Assembly (NCBI GenBank): GCA_052400685.1
Contig: JBQTGJ010000003.1
Length of the DNA: 64,000 nt
Strand: one strand, 5' to 3'
From: CAZHHH01 sp052400685
Lineage (GTDB): Bacteria; Bacteroidota; Bacteroidia; Bacteroidales; Marinilabiliaceae
Shown here: one piece after another, positions 7,458 to 16,242 of the stretch
Numbering within the stretch: the stretch's first letter is position 1
How the letters are laid out: each line of letters starts with the position of its first letter
Notes under the pieces: generated by a model
The model's input: the letters and a program-made list of their open reading frames with translations, nothing else
What the model was told of the DNA's origin: nothing
Databases searched by the model: none
Translations under genes and position numbers: made by a program

Positions 7458-9209
7458 TTAATTTAATTTAAGGTCGGCTACAATTGTATCAATTTTTGCC
7501 AGCGCTGCTGAGGTTGACTTCTCAAATTCGTTGCGTGACGGTAAATCTACTTTTACTTCGAAATAGAATTTAATTTTAGGTTCAGTGCCCGATGGGCGTA
7601 CCGAAACTTTTGAGCCATCTTCGGTAAAGAATTGCAACACATTAGATGGTTCTGGTTGATTCAGCTTTTCTGTTTTCCCGGTTTGAAAATTGGTTGCTGT
7701 TAAAGTGGCATAATCTTTTACAACCGAAACATTTGAACCACCCAATGACTTTGGCGGATTGGCTCTGAAGTCAGCCATCATGGCTTTGATTTCATCGGCT
7801 CCGCTCTTGCCTTTTCTTACCACAGAAATGAGACGCTCCTGCGAGAAACCATTTTCAATATAAATATCTTGCAGCAGTTGGTATAGTGATTTTCCGTTTT
7901 CTTTGGCCCAGGCTGCTACTTCGGCAATCATACAGATGGCGCCCACAGAGTCTTTGTCGCGGACATAATCGCCGGGCAAAAAGCCGTAACTCTCTTCGCC
8001 GCCGCAAATATATTTCTTTTTGCCTTCCAGCTCACGTATTATAGCGGCAATCCATTTAAAGCCGGTATAAACATCAAAACACTCGATATTATTGTTCAGC
8101 GCAATTTGCTTGATCAACTCTGATGTTACGATTGTTTTAACCGTAAATTCTTTGCCGGTTAGTTTACCCAGTTTTTTCCATTGAGTTAACATATACCACG
8201 TAATTAACAATGCTGTTTGATTACCGTTAACAAGTATAAACTGGTTTTTGTCATTACGAATGGCAATACCTAACCGGTCACCATCGGGGTCGGATGCAGC
8301 AACCAGCTCGGCATCGGTGGCAATTGCTTTTTCAATGGCCATTTTTAGTGCTGCCGGCTCCTCCGGGTTGGGTGATATTACTGTCGGGAAATCACCACTT
8401 ACCACATCCTGCTCGGGTACGTTAATAATATTGGTAAAGCCGAATTGGTGTAACGCCTGAGGCACAATTTTAACGGTTGTTCCGTGGATGGGCGAGAAAA
8501 CAATTTTCAGATCGTGCTGCTTTTTGATGATATCGGGGTTTAGCGATATTTTTTTCACCTCATTGATGAAGAGTTCGTCGGTTTCTGTCCCCAGTGTTTT
8601 TATTAACGCCGGATTGCCTTCAAATTTAATGGATTTGACATCCGTAATTTTGTTGACTTCATTAATGATGTTTTTGTCATGTGGCGCAATGACCTGAGCA
8701 CCATCATTCCAATAGGCTTTGTAACCGTTGTATTCTTTCGGGTTATGCGATGCCGTTAGAATGATTCCGCTTTGACAGCCCAGATGCCTGATGGCAAATG
8801 AGATTTCGGGGGTTGGACGTAAGTCTTCGAATAGATAAGCCGTAATGCCGTTGGCCGAAAATATGGCTGCCGCTGTTTCGGCAAAATAACGACTGTTGTT
8901 ACGGCAGTCGTGACCAATAACAACTTTCTTCTCTGGCAAATTGGCAAATTCCCGGTTAATGTAATTCGACAACCCTTGTGTGGCAGCACCAACGGTGTAT
9001 TTGTTCATCCGGTTCGATCCGGTTCCCATGATTCCACGCAAACCGCCGGTTCCAAATTCCAAATCCTTGTAAAAAGAATCAATGAGTTCGGTGGTATCGT
9101 TATTTTCAAGCATGGCCTTTACCTGTGCTTTGCTTTCAGCATCGTAGGCTCCATTAAGCCATTGCCGGGCTTTTGCTTTAACTTGTTCAAGAATTTCGTT
9201 GTTATCCAT
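7458..9209 (-). CDS. pgm: Phosphoglucomutase/phosphomannomutase (phospho-sugar mutase)
   Basis: 583-aa alpha-D-phosphohexomutase interconverting hexose 6- and 1-phosphates. The catalytic phosphoserine is Ser154 in TASHNP, the Mg-binding loop is DPDGD (307-311), the sugar-binding loop is GGEESYGF (about 410) and the phosphate-binding loop is RPSGTEPK near the C-terminus. Length and motifs match the PGM2-like/PgcA branch. It sits downstream of rfbD on the same strand (59-bp gap) and plausibly supplies glucose-1-phosphate to RfbA. Substrate preference between glucose and mannose cannot be read from the sequence. Confidence 0.92.
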   Translation of the reverse strand: MDNNEILEQVKAKARQWLNGAYDAESKAQVKAMLENNDTTELIDSFYKDLEFGTGGLRGIMGTGSNRMNKYTVGAATQGLSNYINREFANLPEKKVVIGHDCRNNSRYFAETAAAIFSANGITAYLFEDLRPTPEISFAIRHLGCQSGIILTASHNPKEYNGYKAYWNDGAQVIAPHDKNIINEVNKITDVKSIKFEGNPALIKTLGTETDELFINEVKKISLNPDIIKKQHDLKIVFSPIHGTTVKIVPQALHQFGFTNIINVPEQDVVSGDFPTVISPNPEEPAALKMAIEKAIATDAELVAASDPDGDRLGIAIRNDKNQFILVNGNQTALLITWYMLTQWKKLGKLTGKEFTVKTIVTSELIKQIALNNNIECFDVYTGFKWIAAIIRELEGKKKYICGGEESYGFLPGDYVRDKDSVGAICMIAEVAAWAKENGKSLYQLLQDIYIENGFSQERLISVVRKGKSGADEIKAMMADFRANPPKSLGGSNVSVVKDYATLTATNFQTGKTEKLNQPEPSNVLQFFTEDGSKVSVRPSGTEPKIKFYFEVKVDLPSRNEFEKSTSAALAKIDTIVADLKLN

Positions 9210-9268
9210 CGTCTTGTTTTTTTTAGTATTATCGGTCCTTGAAAAGATATTGATTATTTGTGTTCGTG

Positions 9269-10132
9269 TTAAATGTTTTTAATGCAATTTTCGAGACTGT
9301 TGACCCAAAAGGGGACGGTCAGCCCAAATTGTTGCCGTATTTTTTTCTTGTCCAAAACCGAATAGACAGGGCGTTTTGCCACTGACGGAAACGCATCGGA
9401 CAGAACAGGATTGATGAAACAATTTAAGCCTTTAATTTTAAAAATCATACTGGCAAAGTCGTACCAACTACACACACCTTCGTTTGAATAGTGGTATATA
9501 CCCGGCACAAAATTTTGAGCGTCGGCAGCTGTTTTTCGCAATATATGCAGAATTGCGGCGGCCAAATCACCGGCATAGGTTGGCGTACCAATCTGATCGT
9601 AAACCACATTGATTGTCTCCTTTTCGCTGCCCAGTTTAAGCATGGTTTTCATGAAATTATTACCATACTCCGAATACAACCAGGAGGTACGTATTATAAT
9701 ACTTTGGTTATTTTCCATTGCCAGCAGTTGTTCTCCTTCAGCTTTGGTAGTACCATAAACCGATGTCGGATTTACCGGTTCGCGTGGTGATAGGGGGGTA
9801 TTGCCCTCTCCACTAAAAACATAATCGGTTGAAACATGAATAACGCCTGCTTTTTTTTCGGCTGCATGTCGTCCAATCCATTGAATGGCCTTTGCGTTGA
9901 TTAACCGTGCCATAACACGATCGCTTTCGGCTTTGTCAACAGCGGTATAGGCCGTACAGTTTACCACATAATTGAAATCGGTGTGTTCAAAGAATTCTTT
10001 AATATTTTCTTCTTTGCTCAAATCCAATTCATTCATGGTGGTTATTTCAAACTGGGCAAATGTTTCATTTTGTATTTGTTGGCTCAATGAGCTTCCCAAT
10101 TGTCCTTCGCCACCAATGATTAATACTTTCAT
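9269..10132 (-). CDS. rfbD: dTDP-4-dehydrorhamnose reductase
   Basis: Last step of dTDP-L-rhamnose synthesis, NAD(P)H-dependent reduction at C4. The 287-aa extended SDR has the N-terminal nucleotide motif GGEGQLG (8-14), VNCTAYTAVDKAE, the STDYVFSG active-site serine/threonine region and the catalytic pair in VYGTTKAEGE (YxxxK). Its ATG immediately follows the last base of an R2 leader repeat, the first of three tandem units separating it from rfbC. Confidence 0.93.
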   Translation of the reverse strand: MKVLIIGGEGQLGSSLSQQIQNETFAQFEITTMNELDLSKEENIKEFFEHTDFNYVVNCTAYTAVDKAESDRVMARLINAKAIQWIGRHAAEKKAGVIHVSTDYVFSGEGNTPLSPREPVNPTSVYGTTKAEGEQLLAMENNQSIIIRTSWLYSEYGNNFMKTMLKLGSEKETINVVYDQIGTPTYAGDLAAAILHILRKTAADAQNFVPGIYHYSNEGVCSWYDFASMIFKIKGLNCFINPVLSDAFPSVAKRPVYSVLDKKKIRQQFGLTVPFWVNSLENCIKNI

Positions 10133-10397
10133 GTGTTTATAATTTGATTTTTAAGGTCACATGGAACTCCCGTGGAAATAATCATCCTTTAAGTGAGAAT
10201 TCTTATATCATGGTCGTTTCATGTGTTTATAATTTGATTTTTAAGGTCACATGGAACTCGCCGGGATAATCGTCCTTTTATGAGAATTCGCTCTCATGGC
10301 TCGTTTCATCTGTTTATAATTTGTTTGTTTTTGCCACATGGAACTCGCCGGGATAATCATTCCCCTTTGTGAGAGACCACTCTCATGCTCGTTTCAT
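10133..10397 (-). repeat. R2 leader repeat, three tandem units before rfbD
   Basis: Three head-to-tail units of 90, 87 and 88 bp (boundaries at CAT 10130, 10220, 10307 and 10395, plus coordinates). Read on the minus strand each starts ATGAAACGA and ends CAAATTATAAACA(C/G) followed by ATGAAA, and shares GGCGAGTTCCATGTGACC or a close variant. The middle unit has the inverted repeat ATGAGA...TCTCAT and an open frame MKRAMRANSHKRTIIPASSM; the other two units stop after 4 codons. The unit next to rfbD ends exactly at its start codon. Confidence 0.85.
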
Positions 10398-10437
10398 AAT
10401 GTAAAGGTTGAAATTACCGTGTTTTAGGTGATACATT

Positions 10438-11001
10438 TTAATCCTCTGCAAAGAAAAAATTCATATCAGCTTCGTTAAAGCCGGGCAGAACCTCGTCTTT
10501 AGGAGACATGATAATTTTTTCGGAAGGGACTTTCCAGTCGATGTTCAACGTTGGATCATTAAAATTGAGTCCTCTTTCTGATTCCTTATTATAGGGATTA
10601 TCACATTTGTAATGAAAAGTGGCTTCATCACTCAAAACGCTAAATCCATGAGCAAACCCACGGGGAATAAAATACTGATAATGATTTTCATCCGATAACT
10701 CTACGGCATAGTGTTGTCCGTAGGTTGGTGAGTTTTGCCTTAGATCAACAGCAACATCCAAAACCCGGCCTTTTAGCACCTGAACCAGTTTGGCTTGCGC
10801 AAATGGGGCCAGTTGGTAATGGAGACCACGAATCGTGTTTTTACATGACAATGAAACGTTGTCCTGGATAAACTTTTGGCATATACCGGCTTCCCGGTAT
10901 ACGGATTCATTATAGGCCTCAAAAAAATAACCCCGGCTGTCGCCATATACATTTGGCTGGATGATAAGAAGTCCCGGTATGGGCGTGGTTTGTACCTTCA
11001 T
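10438..11001 (-). CDS. rfbC: dTDP-4-dehydrorhamnose 3,5-epimerase
   Basis: 187-aa cupin-fold epimerase of dTDP-rhamnose synthesis. The catalytic-base histidine is in RGLHYQ, the following AKLVQVLKGRVLDVAVDLR contains the conserved lysine and aspartate, and PRGFAHGF and the tyrosine segment YKCDNPYNKESERG are standard. It lies 21 bp downstream of rfbA on the minus strand, so the two are co-transcribed. rfbD follows after the triplicated R2 repeat. Confidence 0.95.
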   Translation of the reverse strand: MKVQTTPIPGLLIIQPNVYGDSRGYFFEAYNESVYREAGICQKFIQDNVSLSCKNTIRGLHYQLAPFAQAKLVQVLKGRVLDVAVDLRQNSPTYGQHYAVELSDENHYQYFIPRGFAHGFSVLSDEATFHYKCDNPYNKESERGLNFNDPTLNIDWKVPSEKIIMSPKDEVLPGFNEADMNFFFAED

Positions 11002-11022
11002 TTTACCTGGCTTTATATAATG

Positions 11023-11916
11023 TTATAATTGGTTTTTTATATCTTGAATATCTTCATCAGCAATGGCTTTCAGATATTTGCCATACTCATTTTTTTGTAG
11101 GGGTTGTGCCAGGCGTAACAACGTTGTTTTATCGATCCACCCTTTTTTATAGGCAATTTCCTCTATACAGGCAATTTTCAGGCCTTGTCTTTTCTCTATT
11201 GTTGAAATAAAGTTGGATGCCTGCAATAAGCTGTCATGTGTTCCGGTGTCGAGCCAGGCCATGCCTCGTCCCATCAATTTGACATGCAGTTTATCTTCTT
11301 CAAGATATAGTTTATTTAAGTCGGTTATTTCAAGTTCACCGCGTTTGCTTGGTTTTAGTGATTTAGCTTTTTCGACGACATCAGGACCATAAAAATAGAG
11401 TCCGGTAACCGCATATTTACTTTTGGGTTGCAAAGGTTTCTCTTCCAAACTTAGCACGCGGCCGTTTTTATCGAACTCAGCCACACCATAGCGTTCAGGA
11501 TCGTTTACATAATAGCCGAAAACTAAGGCGCCATTGGTCAGTTCACTGGCTTCGCGAAGTGTTTTGCTAAAATCGAAGCCATAAAATATGTTGTCTCCAA
11601 GAATAAGACAAACGGGACTGTTATCCACAAATGCTTCGCCGATAAGAAAAGCCTGGGCCAAACCGTCGGGCGAGGGCTGTTCTGCGTACGACAGCGTTAA
11701 GCCCCAGTCAGAGCCATCACCGAACAACCGCTTGTAAAGTGGTAAATCGGTTGGTGTTGAAATGATGAGTATTTCTCTTATGCCGGCCAGCATCAGCACC
11801 GATAAGGGGTAATATATCATTGGTTTGTCATATACCGGAATTATTTGTTTAGAAATACTTTTGGTGGCAGGATACAGTCGTGTACCTGAGCCGCCGGCTA
11901 ATATAATACCCTTCAT
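11023..11916 (-). CDS. rfbA: Glucose-1-phosphate thymidylyltransferase
   Basis: Makes dTDP-glucose from dTTP and glucose-1-phosphate. The 297-aa protein has the pyrophosphorylase signature GGSGTRLYP (8-16), SKQIIPVYDKPMIYYPLS, LGDNIFYG with its metal-binding aspartate, and EEKPLQPKSKYAVTGLYFYG. Length and order match RmlA. Its ATG directly follows an R2 repeat. Together with rfbC, rfbD and pgm it covers dTDP-rhamnose synthesis except for rfbB, which is not in this window. Confidence 0.95.
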   Translation of the reverse strand: MKGIILAGGSGTRLYPATKSISKQIIPVYDKPMIYYPLSVLMLAGIREILIISTPTDLPLYKRLFGDGSDWGLTLSYAEQPSPDGLAQAFLIGEAFVDNSPVCLILGDNIFYGFDFSKTLREASELTNGALVFGYYVNDPERYGVAEFDKNGRVLSLEEKPLQPKSKYAVTGLYFYGPDVVEKAKSLKPSKRGELEITDLNKLYLEEDKLHVKLMGRGMAWLDTGTHDSLLQASNFISTIEKRQGLKIACIEEIAYKKGWIDKTTLLRLAQPLQKNEYGKYLKAIADEDIQDIKNQL

Positions 11917-12006
11917 ATGTCTATAATTTTTATTTTAATGGTCACATGAAACTCGCCGCAAAGATATTTCCCTATGAGAGAAATACTTTATTATGGTTCG
12001 TTTCAT
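11917..12006 (-). repeat. R2 leader repeat before rfbA
   Basis: 90-bp unit. On the minus strand it begins ATGAAACGAACCATAATA, contains GGCGAGTTTCATGTGACC and ends AATTATAGACAT immediately before the rfbA ATG. A 23-codon frame starting MKRT opens at its first base. The 12007-12109 remainder shows nothing further. Confidence 0.8.
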
Positions 12007-12109
12007 CTGTTTAGAAATTATTTTGTTAGAACAGCATCGAAACTCATGATTGCTAAAAAACAAACATTAATCCCGAGTCTTAAAGCATAACATTGCTTTA
12101 AATAAAAGC

Positions 12110-13054
12110 TTATGATTGCTGCAAAAGTTGATCAAAATAGTGAATGGTCTTTATCAAACCTTCCCTTAATTGAATTTTTGGTTCCCAGCCATTGAGCTTT
12201 TCTTTTGCCAAAGAAATATCAGGCTGTCGTTGCGTAGGATCATCTTCGGGCAATGGTTTGTATTCAATTTTTGAAGATGAGCCGGTAATATCCAGTATTT
12301 CCTTGGCCAGCTCAATCATCGAAAATTCGTTTGGATTACCTATATTAATAGGACCAGTAAACGAGTTGTCCGTTTGCATCATACGAATCATTCCTTCCAA
12401 TAAATCGTCAACATACTGAAAACTCCTGGTTTGCATTCCGTTGCCAAAAATAGTAATTGGTTCTCCTTTCAGAGCCTGTACAATAAAGTTTGAGACAACA
12501 CGACCATCGTTGGGGTTCATTCGTGGACCATACGTATTGAATATCCGTATCACTTTTATATTGACATTGTTCTGGCGGTGGTAATTCAAAAAGAGACTTT
12601 CAGCACAGCGTTTTCCTTCATCGTAGCAGGAACGGATGCCGATGGGATTGACTTTCCCCCAATAGCTTTCCGGTTGTGGATGAATATCAGGATCACCATA
12701 AACTTCGCTGGTAGATGCCTGCAATATTTTAGCCTTAATACGTTTGGCCAGACCAAGCATATTTATAGCACCCATTACCGACGTTTTTATGGTTTTTATG
12801 GAGTTATACTGATAATGAACCGGTGAAGCCGGGCAGGCCAGATTATAAATTTCGTCGACTTCAACAAAAAAAGGATGCGTCACATCATGACGTATTAATT
12901 CGAAGTACGGATTATTTAGCAGATGCACTATGTTACTTTTACTGCCGGTGAAGTAATTGTCTAAACAGATGACTTCATTGCCTTCGTTAATCAACCTGTC
13001 GCATAAATGTGAGCCAATAAAACCGGCGCCACCAGTTATCAGTATTCTTTTCAT
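12110..13054 (-). CDS. UDP-glucuronate decarboxylase-like NAD-dependent epimerase (UDP-xylose synthase type)
   Basis: Extended SDR whose closest motif match is UXS, which oxidatively decarboxylates UDP-glucuronate to UDP-xylose. Start placed at the internal ATG giving MKRILITGGAGFIGSHLC, because the frame can be extended 10 codons upstream only to a TTG. The resulting 314 aa is the usual UXS length. Seen: GGAGFIGSH nucleotide motif, LDNYFTGSKSN, the UXS-typical YNLACPASPVHYQ, STSEVYGDP, catalytic SCYDEGKR (YxxxK) and the IFNTYGPRM segment. It occupies the place where rfbB would be expected but lacks RfbB motifs. dTDP-glucose dehydratase activity is unlikely. Confidence 0.85.
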   Translation of the reverse strand: MKRILITGGAGFIGSHLCDRLINEGNEVICLDNYFTGSKSNIVHLLNNPYFELIRHDVTHPFFVEVDEIYNLACPASPVHYQYNSIKTIKTSVMGAINMLGLAKRIKAKILQASTSEVYGDPDIHPQPESYWGKVNPIGIRSCYDEGKRCAESLFLNYHRQNNVNIKVIRIFNTYGPRMNPNDGRVVSNFIVQALKGEPITIFGNGMQTRSFQYVDDLLEGMIRMMQTDNSFTGPINIGNPNEFSMIELAKEILDITGSSSKIEYKPLPEDDPTQRQPDISLAKEKLNGWEPKIQLREGLIKTIHYFDQLLQQS

Positions 13055-13092
13055 TAGTTGATTGTCTTTCGTTTTTGCTTTCAATTTAAACC

Positions 13093-13100
13093 CAAAAGTA
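13093..13100 (-). promoter_or_regulatory. Promoter -7 box upstream of UXS-like gene
   Basis: Minus-strand TACTTTTG fits TAnnTTTG, about 38 bp upstream of the chosen ATG; likely the promoter of the sugar-nucleotide block. Position is good to within one or two bases. Confidence 0.45.
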
Positions 13101-13324
13101 AGGCTTTATCTGTTAACTTAATATACTTTGCCGTAATTTTTCCCCATGTTCGAACCAGAGTGGACTTGGAGCGCTGCGCCTGTTTTTATTCATAATGAAT
13201 TAACGTCGAGATGGTTGGTTTTAAACATTTTCGCCAAAGCCAGGTTGTGATTTAAAGATGCTTTATTGACGCATCGCAGTTCAGAGGCATTTATGCGCTA
13301 ATAATTGGTTTATTATAATGTAGT

Positions 13325-13466
13325 ATCAGCAAGAAAGCTCAAGTGCCAGACACTAAAATATACTGATTGAATACTTGTGTCGCTCCGAAAAAACTGGTTT
13401 ACTGGTGTAAAAGGCCATTTTTTGAGCAAGCTCAGTGCCGAAGTCGTGTTTTTTAAACGAACCTTA
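13325..13466. repeat. R1 family repeat, highly degenerate copy
   Basis: Shares only scattered R1 landmarks (AAGAAAGCTCAAGTG, GTAAAAGGCCATTTT, GAGCAAGC, CGAAGTCGTG) with the two better copies immediately downstream. Together the three fill most of the 0.9-kb gap between the UXS-like gene and rpsA. Confidence 0.45.
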
Positions 13467-13468
13467 TT

Positions 13469-13613
13469 TAGTGCCTGTCCATAAAGTCGGGAGTTTGAGC
13501 TATCAAGTTCAAATTCAAGGCTTGCGCAGCTCGAAAAATGTGAGTTTACTTCCGTAAATGACCATTTTGAGAGCAAGCGTAACGCAGAAGTTGGACTTTA
13601 TAGACAGACTCTA
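13469..13613. repeat. R1 family repeat with clear terminal inverted repeats
   Basis: 145 bp. The left end TAGTGCCTGTCCATAAAGTC and the inverted right end TAGAGTCTGTCTATAAAGTC differ at only three of 20 positions. The interior has TTCAAATTCAAGGCTT, CTTCCGTAAATGACC and AAGCGTAACGCAGAAGTT. Both ends are TA, compatible with a TA target duplication. Confidence 0.8.
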
Positions 13614-13615
13614 TT

Positions 13616-13761
13616 TAGAGTCTGTCCATAAACTAAGTGTTTGAAATATAAAGTTCAAATCCAAAGCTTGCAAAATCATAAAAGTCAAGGCGTTTACTTT
13701 TCGTAAATGACTGTTTTTATGACAAGCGTAACGCAGAAGTTGACTTTATAGACAAACACTA
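13616..13761. repeat. R1 family repeat, near-identical to the copy after recF
   Basis: 146 bp beginning TAGAGTCTGTCCATAAAC and ending TATAGACAAACACTA, two bases from the previous copy. By eye it differs from the 27729-27874 copy at about eight of 146 positions. The centre GTTTAC-TTTTC-GTAAAT is the tip of a hairpin that involves most of the element. Confidence 0.85.
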
Positions 13762-13921
13762 TTTTAATGACATGCCTAAAATGAATTGACTAGTGAAATG
13801 AAAATTGATATATTACATTCATCTTAAAAGTAATAACGTAAAACTTTGATTGAAAATAAATTTTGGTAAATAAATATTGCTCTTTTTCGGGTTTTCTGAT
13901 ATTTATTTAAACTTAATATCG

Positions 13922-13929
13922 TATTTTTG
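13922..13929 (+). promoter_or_regulatory. Promoter -7 box of rpsA
   Basis: TATTTTTG followed by C fits TAnnTTTG exactly, 55 bp before the rpsA ATG. Confidence 0.65.
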
Positions 13930-13984
13930 CAGCAATTTTTAAGTAATATATTGTCTAACCAAGTAGTTTTGTAATTAATTATTA

Positions 13985-15853
13985 ATGGCAGAATTAGAAG
14001 AAAAAGGTCAGGAGCAACAAAATGCTCAGACCGAAAAAGCAGCTGCTAAAGGGCAGCAAACAGTAGTTGAAACGGCTAATGCTGATTTTGACTGGGATAG
14101 CTATGAGTCTAACGATCTGGCTCTAGAAGGTACCAAAAAAGAAGATCTTGAAAAGATGTATGACCAAACGCTGTCTACCATTTCTGAAAAAGAAGTGATT
14201 GATGGTACGGTTATCGCCATGAACAAGCGTGAAGTGGTTATCAATATCGGGTTTAAATCTGATGGTATTGTAAGCCGTAACGAATTCCGTTACAATAGCG
14301 ACTTAAAAGTAGGCGACACAGTTGAAGTGTATGTTGAAAGTCAGGAAGACAAAAAAGGCCAGTTGGCTCTTTCTCACAAAAAAGCACGCGCATTGCGTTC
14401 ATGGGATAGGGTAAACGAAGCTTTGGAAAAAGATGAAGTCATTAAAGGATACATTAAATGCCGTACCAAAGGTGGTATGATTGTAGATGTATTTGGCATT
14501 GAAGCATTCCTTCCGGGATCACAAATTGATGTGAAACCCATTCGTGACTACGATGTGTTTGTAGGTAAAACAATGGAATTTAAAGTGGTTAAAATTAACC
14601 CTGAATTCAAAAACGTTGTTGTTTCACACAAAGCATTGATTGAAGCTGAACTCGAACAGCAGAAAAAAGAAATTATCTCCAAATTGGAGAAAGGACAAGT
14701 ACTTGAAGGAACCGTTAAAAATATTACCTCATACGGTGTATTTATCGACCTGGGTGGTGTTGACGGCTTAATTCACATTACTGATCTGTCATGGGGACGT
14801 GTTTCTCATCCCGAAGAAATTGTTCAACTGGATCAGAAATTGAATGTAGTAATCCTTGATTTTGATGATGAGAAAAAACGGATTGCTTTAGGTTTGAAAC
14901 AATTAACCCCACATCCATGGGATGCCTTGAATCAGGAACTTAAAGTGGGCGATATTGTTAAGGGTAAAGTTGTTGTGATGGCCGACTATGGTGCTTTCGT
15001 TGAAATTGCACCGGGTGTAGAAGGTTTGATTCACGTATCCGAAATGTCATGGTCGCAGCACTTACGTAGCGCTCAGGACTTCCTGAAAGTTGGCGATGAA
15101 GTGGAAGCAACCATTTTGACGCTCGACCGCGACGAAAGAAAAATGTCGTTGGGTATCAAACAGCTGAAAGCTGATCCTTGGGATGATATCGAAAAGAAAT
15201 ATGTGATCGGCAGCAAGCATTCTGCAAAAGTTCGCAATTTCACCAATTTTGGTGTGTTTGTAGAAATTGAAGAAGGTATTGATGGATTGATTCACATCTC
15301 AGACTTATCATGGACTAAGAAAGTGAAACATCCGGCTGAATTTACGACCATTGGTGCTGAAATTGAAGTGGTTGTTCTTGACATCGATAAAGAAAACCGT
15401 CGTTTGAGCCTTGGCCACAAACAACTGGAAGAAAATCCATGGGATGTTTTTGAAACCATTTTCACCGTTGATTCAATTCACGAAGGTACTATTGTTGACG
15501 TATTTGATAAAGGTGCTGTAATAGCTTTGCCTTATGGTGTTGAAGGTTTTGCAACCCCTCGTCATTTGGTAAAAGAAGATGGTACTCAGGCTAAAGTTGA
15601 AGAGAAACTTAACTTTAAAGTCATTGAGTTCAACAAAGGCGCTAAGAGAATTATTCTTTCACACTCACGCATCTTCGAAGATGAGAAAAGAGGTGAAGAA
15701 CAAACCGCTAAGAAAGAGCATGCAAAAGCTGCTGCAGCTACCAAGAAAAACGTGAAAAAACTCAAAGACAATCTTGAGAAAACCACACTTGGTGACATCT
15801 CTGAATTGGCTGCTTTGAAAGATCAAATGGAAGCCGACGAAAAAAAGGCCTAA
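13985..15853 (+). CDS. rpsA: 30S ribosomal protein S1
   Basis: 622-aa RNA-binding protein that helps mRNA dock on the 30S subunit. After an acidic N-terminal stretch there are six S1/OB repeats (about residues 65-550). Repeats three to five show the typical GxVxxxxxYGxFVxxxGVxGLIHxSxxSW pattern: VKNITSYGVFIDLGGVDGLI, VVMADYGAFVEIAPGVEGLI and VRNFTNFGVFVEIEEGIDGL. The tail (about 565-622) is lysine/alanine-rich. It lies upstream of and close to the STAS gene (25 bp), which is a likely co-transcript. Confidence 0.97.
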   Translation: MAELEEKGQEQQNAQTEKAAAKGQQTVVETANADFDWDSYESNDLALEGTKKEDLEKMYDQTLSTISEKEVIDGTVIAMNKREVVINIGFKSDGIVSRNEFRYNSDLKVGDTVEVYVESQEDKKGQLALSHKKARALRSWDRVNEALEKDEVIKGYIKCRTKGGMIVDVFGIEAFLPGSQIDVKPIRDYDVFVGKTMEFKVVKINPEFKNVVVSHKALIEAELEQQKKEIISKLEKGQVLEGTVKNITSYGVFIDLGGVDGLIHITDLSWGRVSHPEEIVQLDQKLNVVILDFDDEKKRIALGLKQLTPHPWDALNQELKVGDIVKGKVVVMADYGAFVEIAPGVEGLIHVSEMSWSQHLRSAQDFLKVGDEVEATILTLDRDERKMSLGIKQLKADPWDDIEKKYVIGSKHSAKVRNFTNFGVFVEIEEGIDGLIHISDLSWTKKVKHPAEFTTIGAEIEVVVLDIDKENRRLSLGHKQLEENPWDVFETIFTVDSIHEGTIVDVFDKGAVIALPYGVEGFATPRHLVKEDGTQAKVEEKLNFKVIEFNKGAKRIILSHSRIFEDEKRGEEQTAKKEHAKAAAATKKNVKKLKDNLEKTTLGDISELAALKDQMEADEKKA

Positions 15854-15878
15854 TTGTTTAAGTTAAGATTGTCTTACA

Positions 15879-16235
15879 ATGGATTTTAATATCGAAAAGC
15901 AGAATGGATTCGTTATGGTTCAACTTCTTAAAGAGAAGTTGGACACTTCGGTTGCGCCCGCCCTTAAATCAGAATTGGTTTTGTTGGCTGGTAACAATGA
16001 GAAGAATATTCTTCTCGATCTGAGTAAGTGTAATTATTGCGATTCTTCCGGCCTAAGTGCCATCCTTGTAGCCAATCGATTGTGCAAAAACAGTGAAGGT
16101 GCTTTTGTTTTGGCCGGGTTACAACCCGCTGTTGAAAAACTGATAACGGTATCGCAACTCGATTCCGTTATCAGCATTGCTCCAACCACTAACGACGGAA
16201 TTGAAATGATGCGTAATGCTTTGAAATCAAATTAA
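15879..16235 (+). CDS. STAS-domain protein, anti-anti-sigma factor-like
   Basis: 118 aa consisting of a single STAS domain (SpoIIAA fold). The segment LDLSKCNYCDSSGLSAILVANRLC contains DSSGLS, where the first or second serine is the phosphorylation site in SpoIIAA/RsbV proteins. No partner kinase (RsbW-like) or phosphatase gene is adjacent. It sits between rpsA (25 bp) and rnz (7 bp), so co-expression with translation and tRNA-processing genes is likely. The regulated target cannot be named. Confidence 0.85.
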   Translation: MDFNIEKQNGFVMVQLLKEKLDTSVAPALKSELVLLAGNNEKNILLDLSKCNYCDSSGLSAILVANRLCKNSEGAFVLAGLQPAVEKLITVSQLDSVISIAPTTNDGIEMMRNALKSN

Positions 16236-16242
16236 TTAGTGC

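Noticed and set aside
13313..13576. Minus-strand 87-codon frame upstream of rpsA
   Set aside because: It lies entirely in R1 repeat copies; similar peptides appear antisense in other R1 copies (61716-61922), so it reflects the repeat, not a gene.
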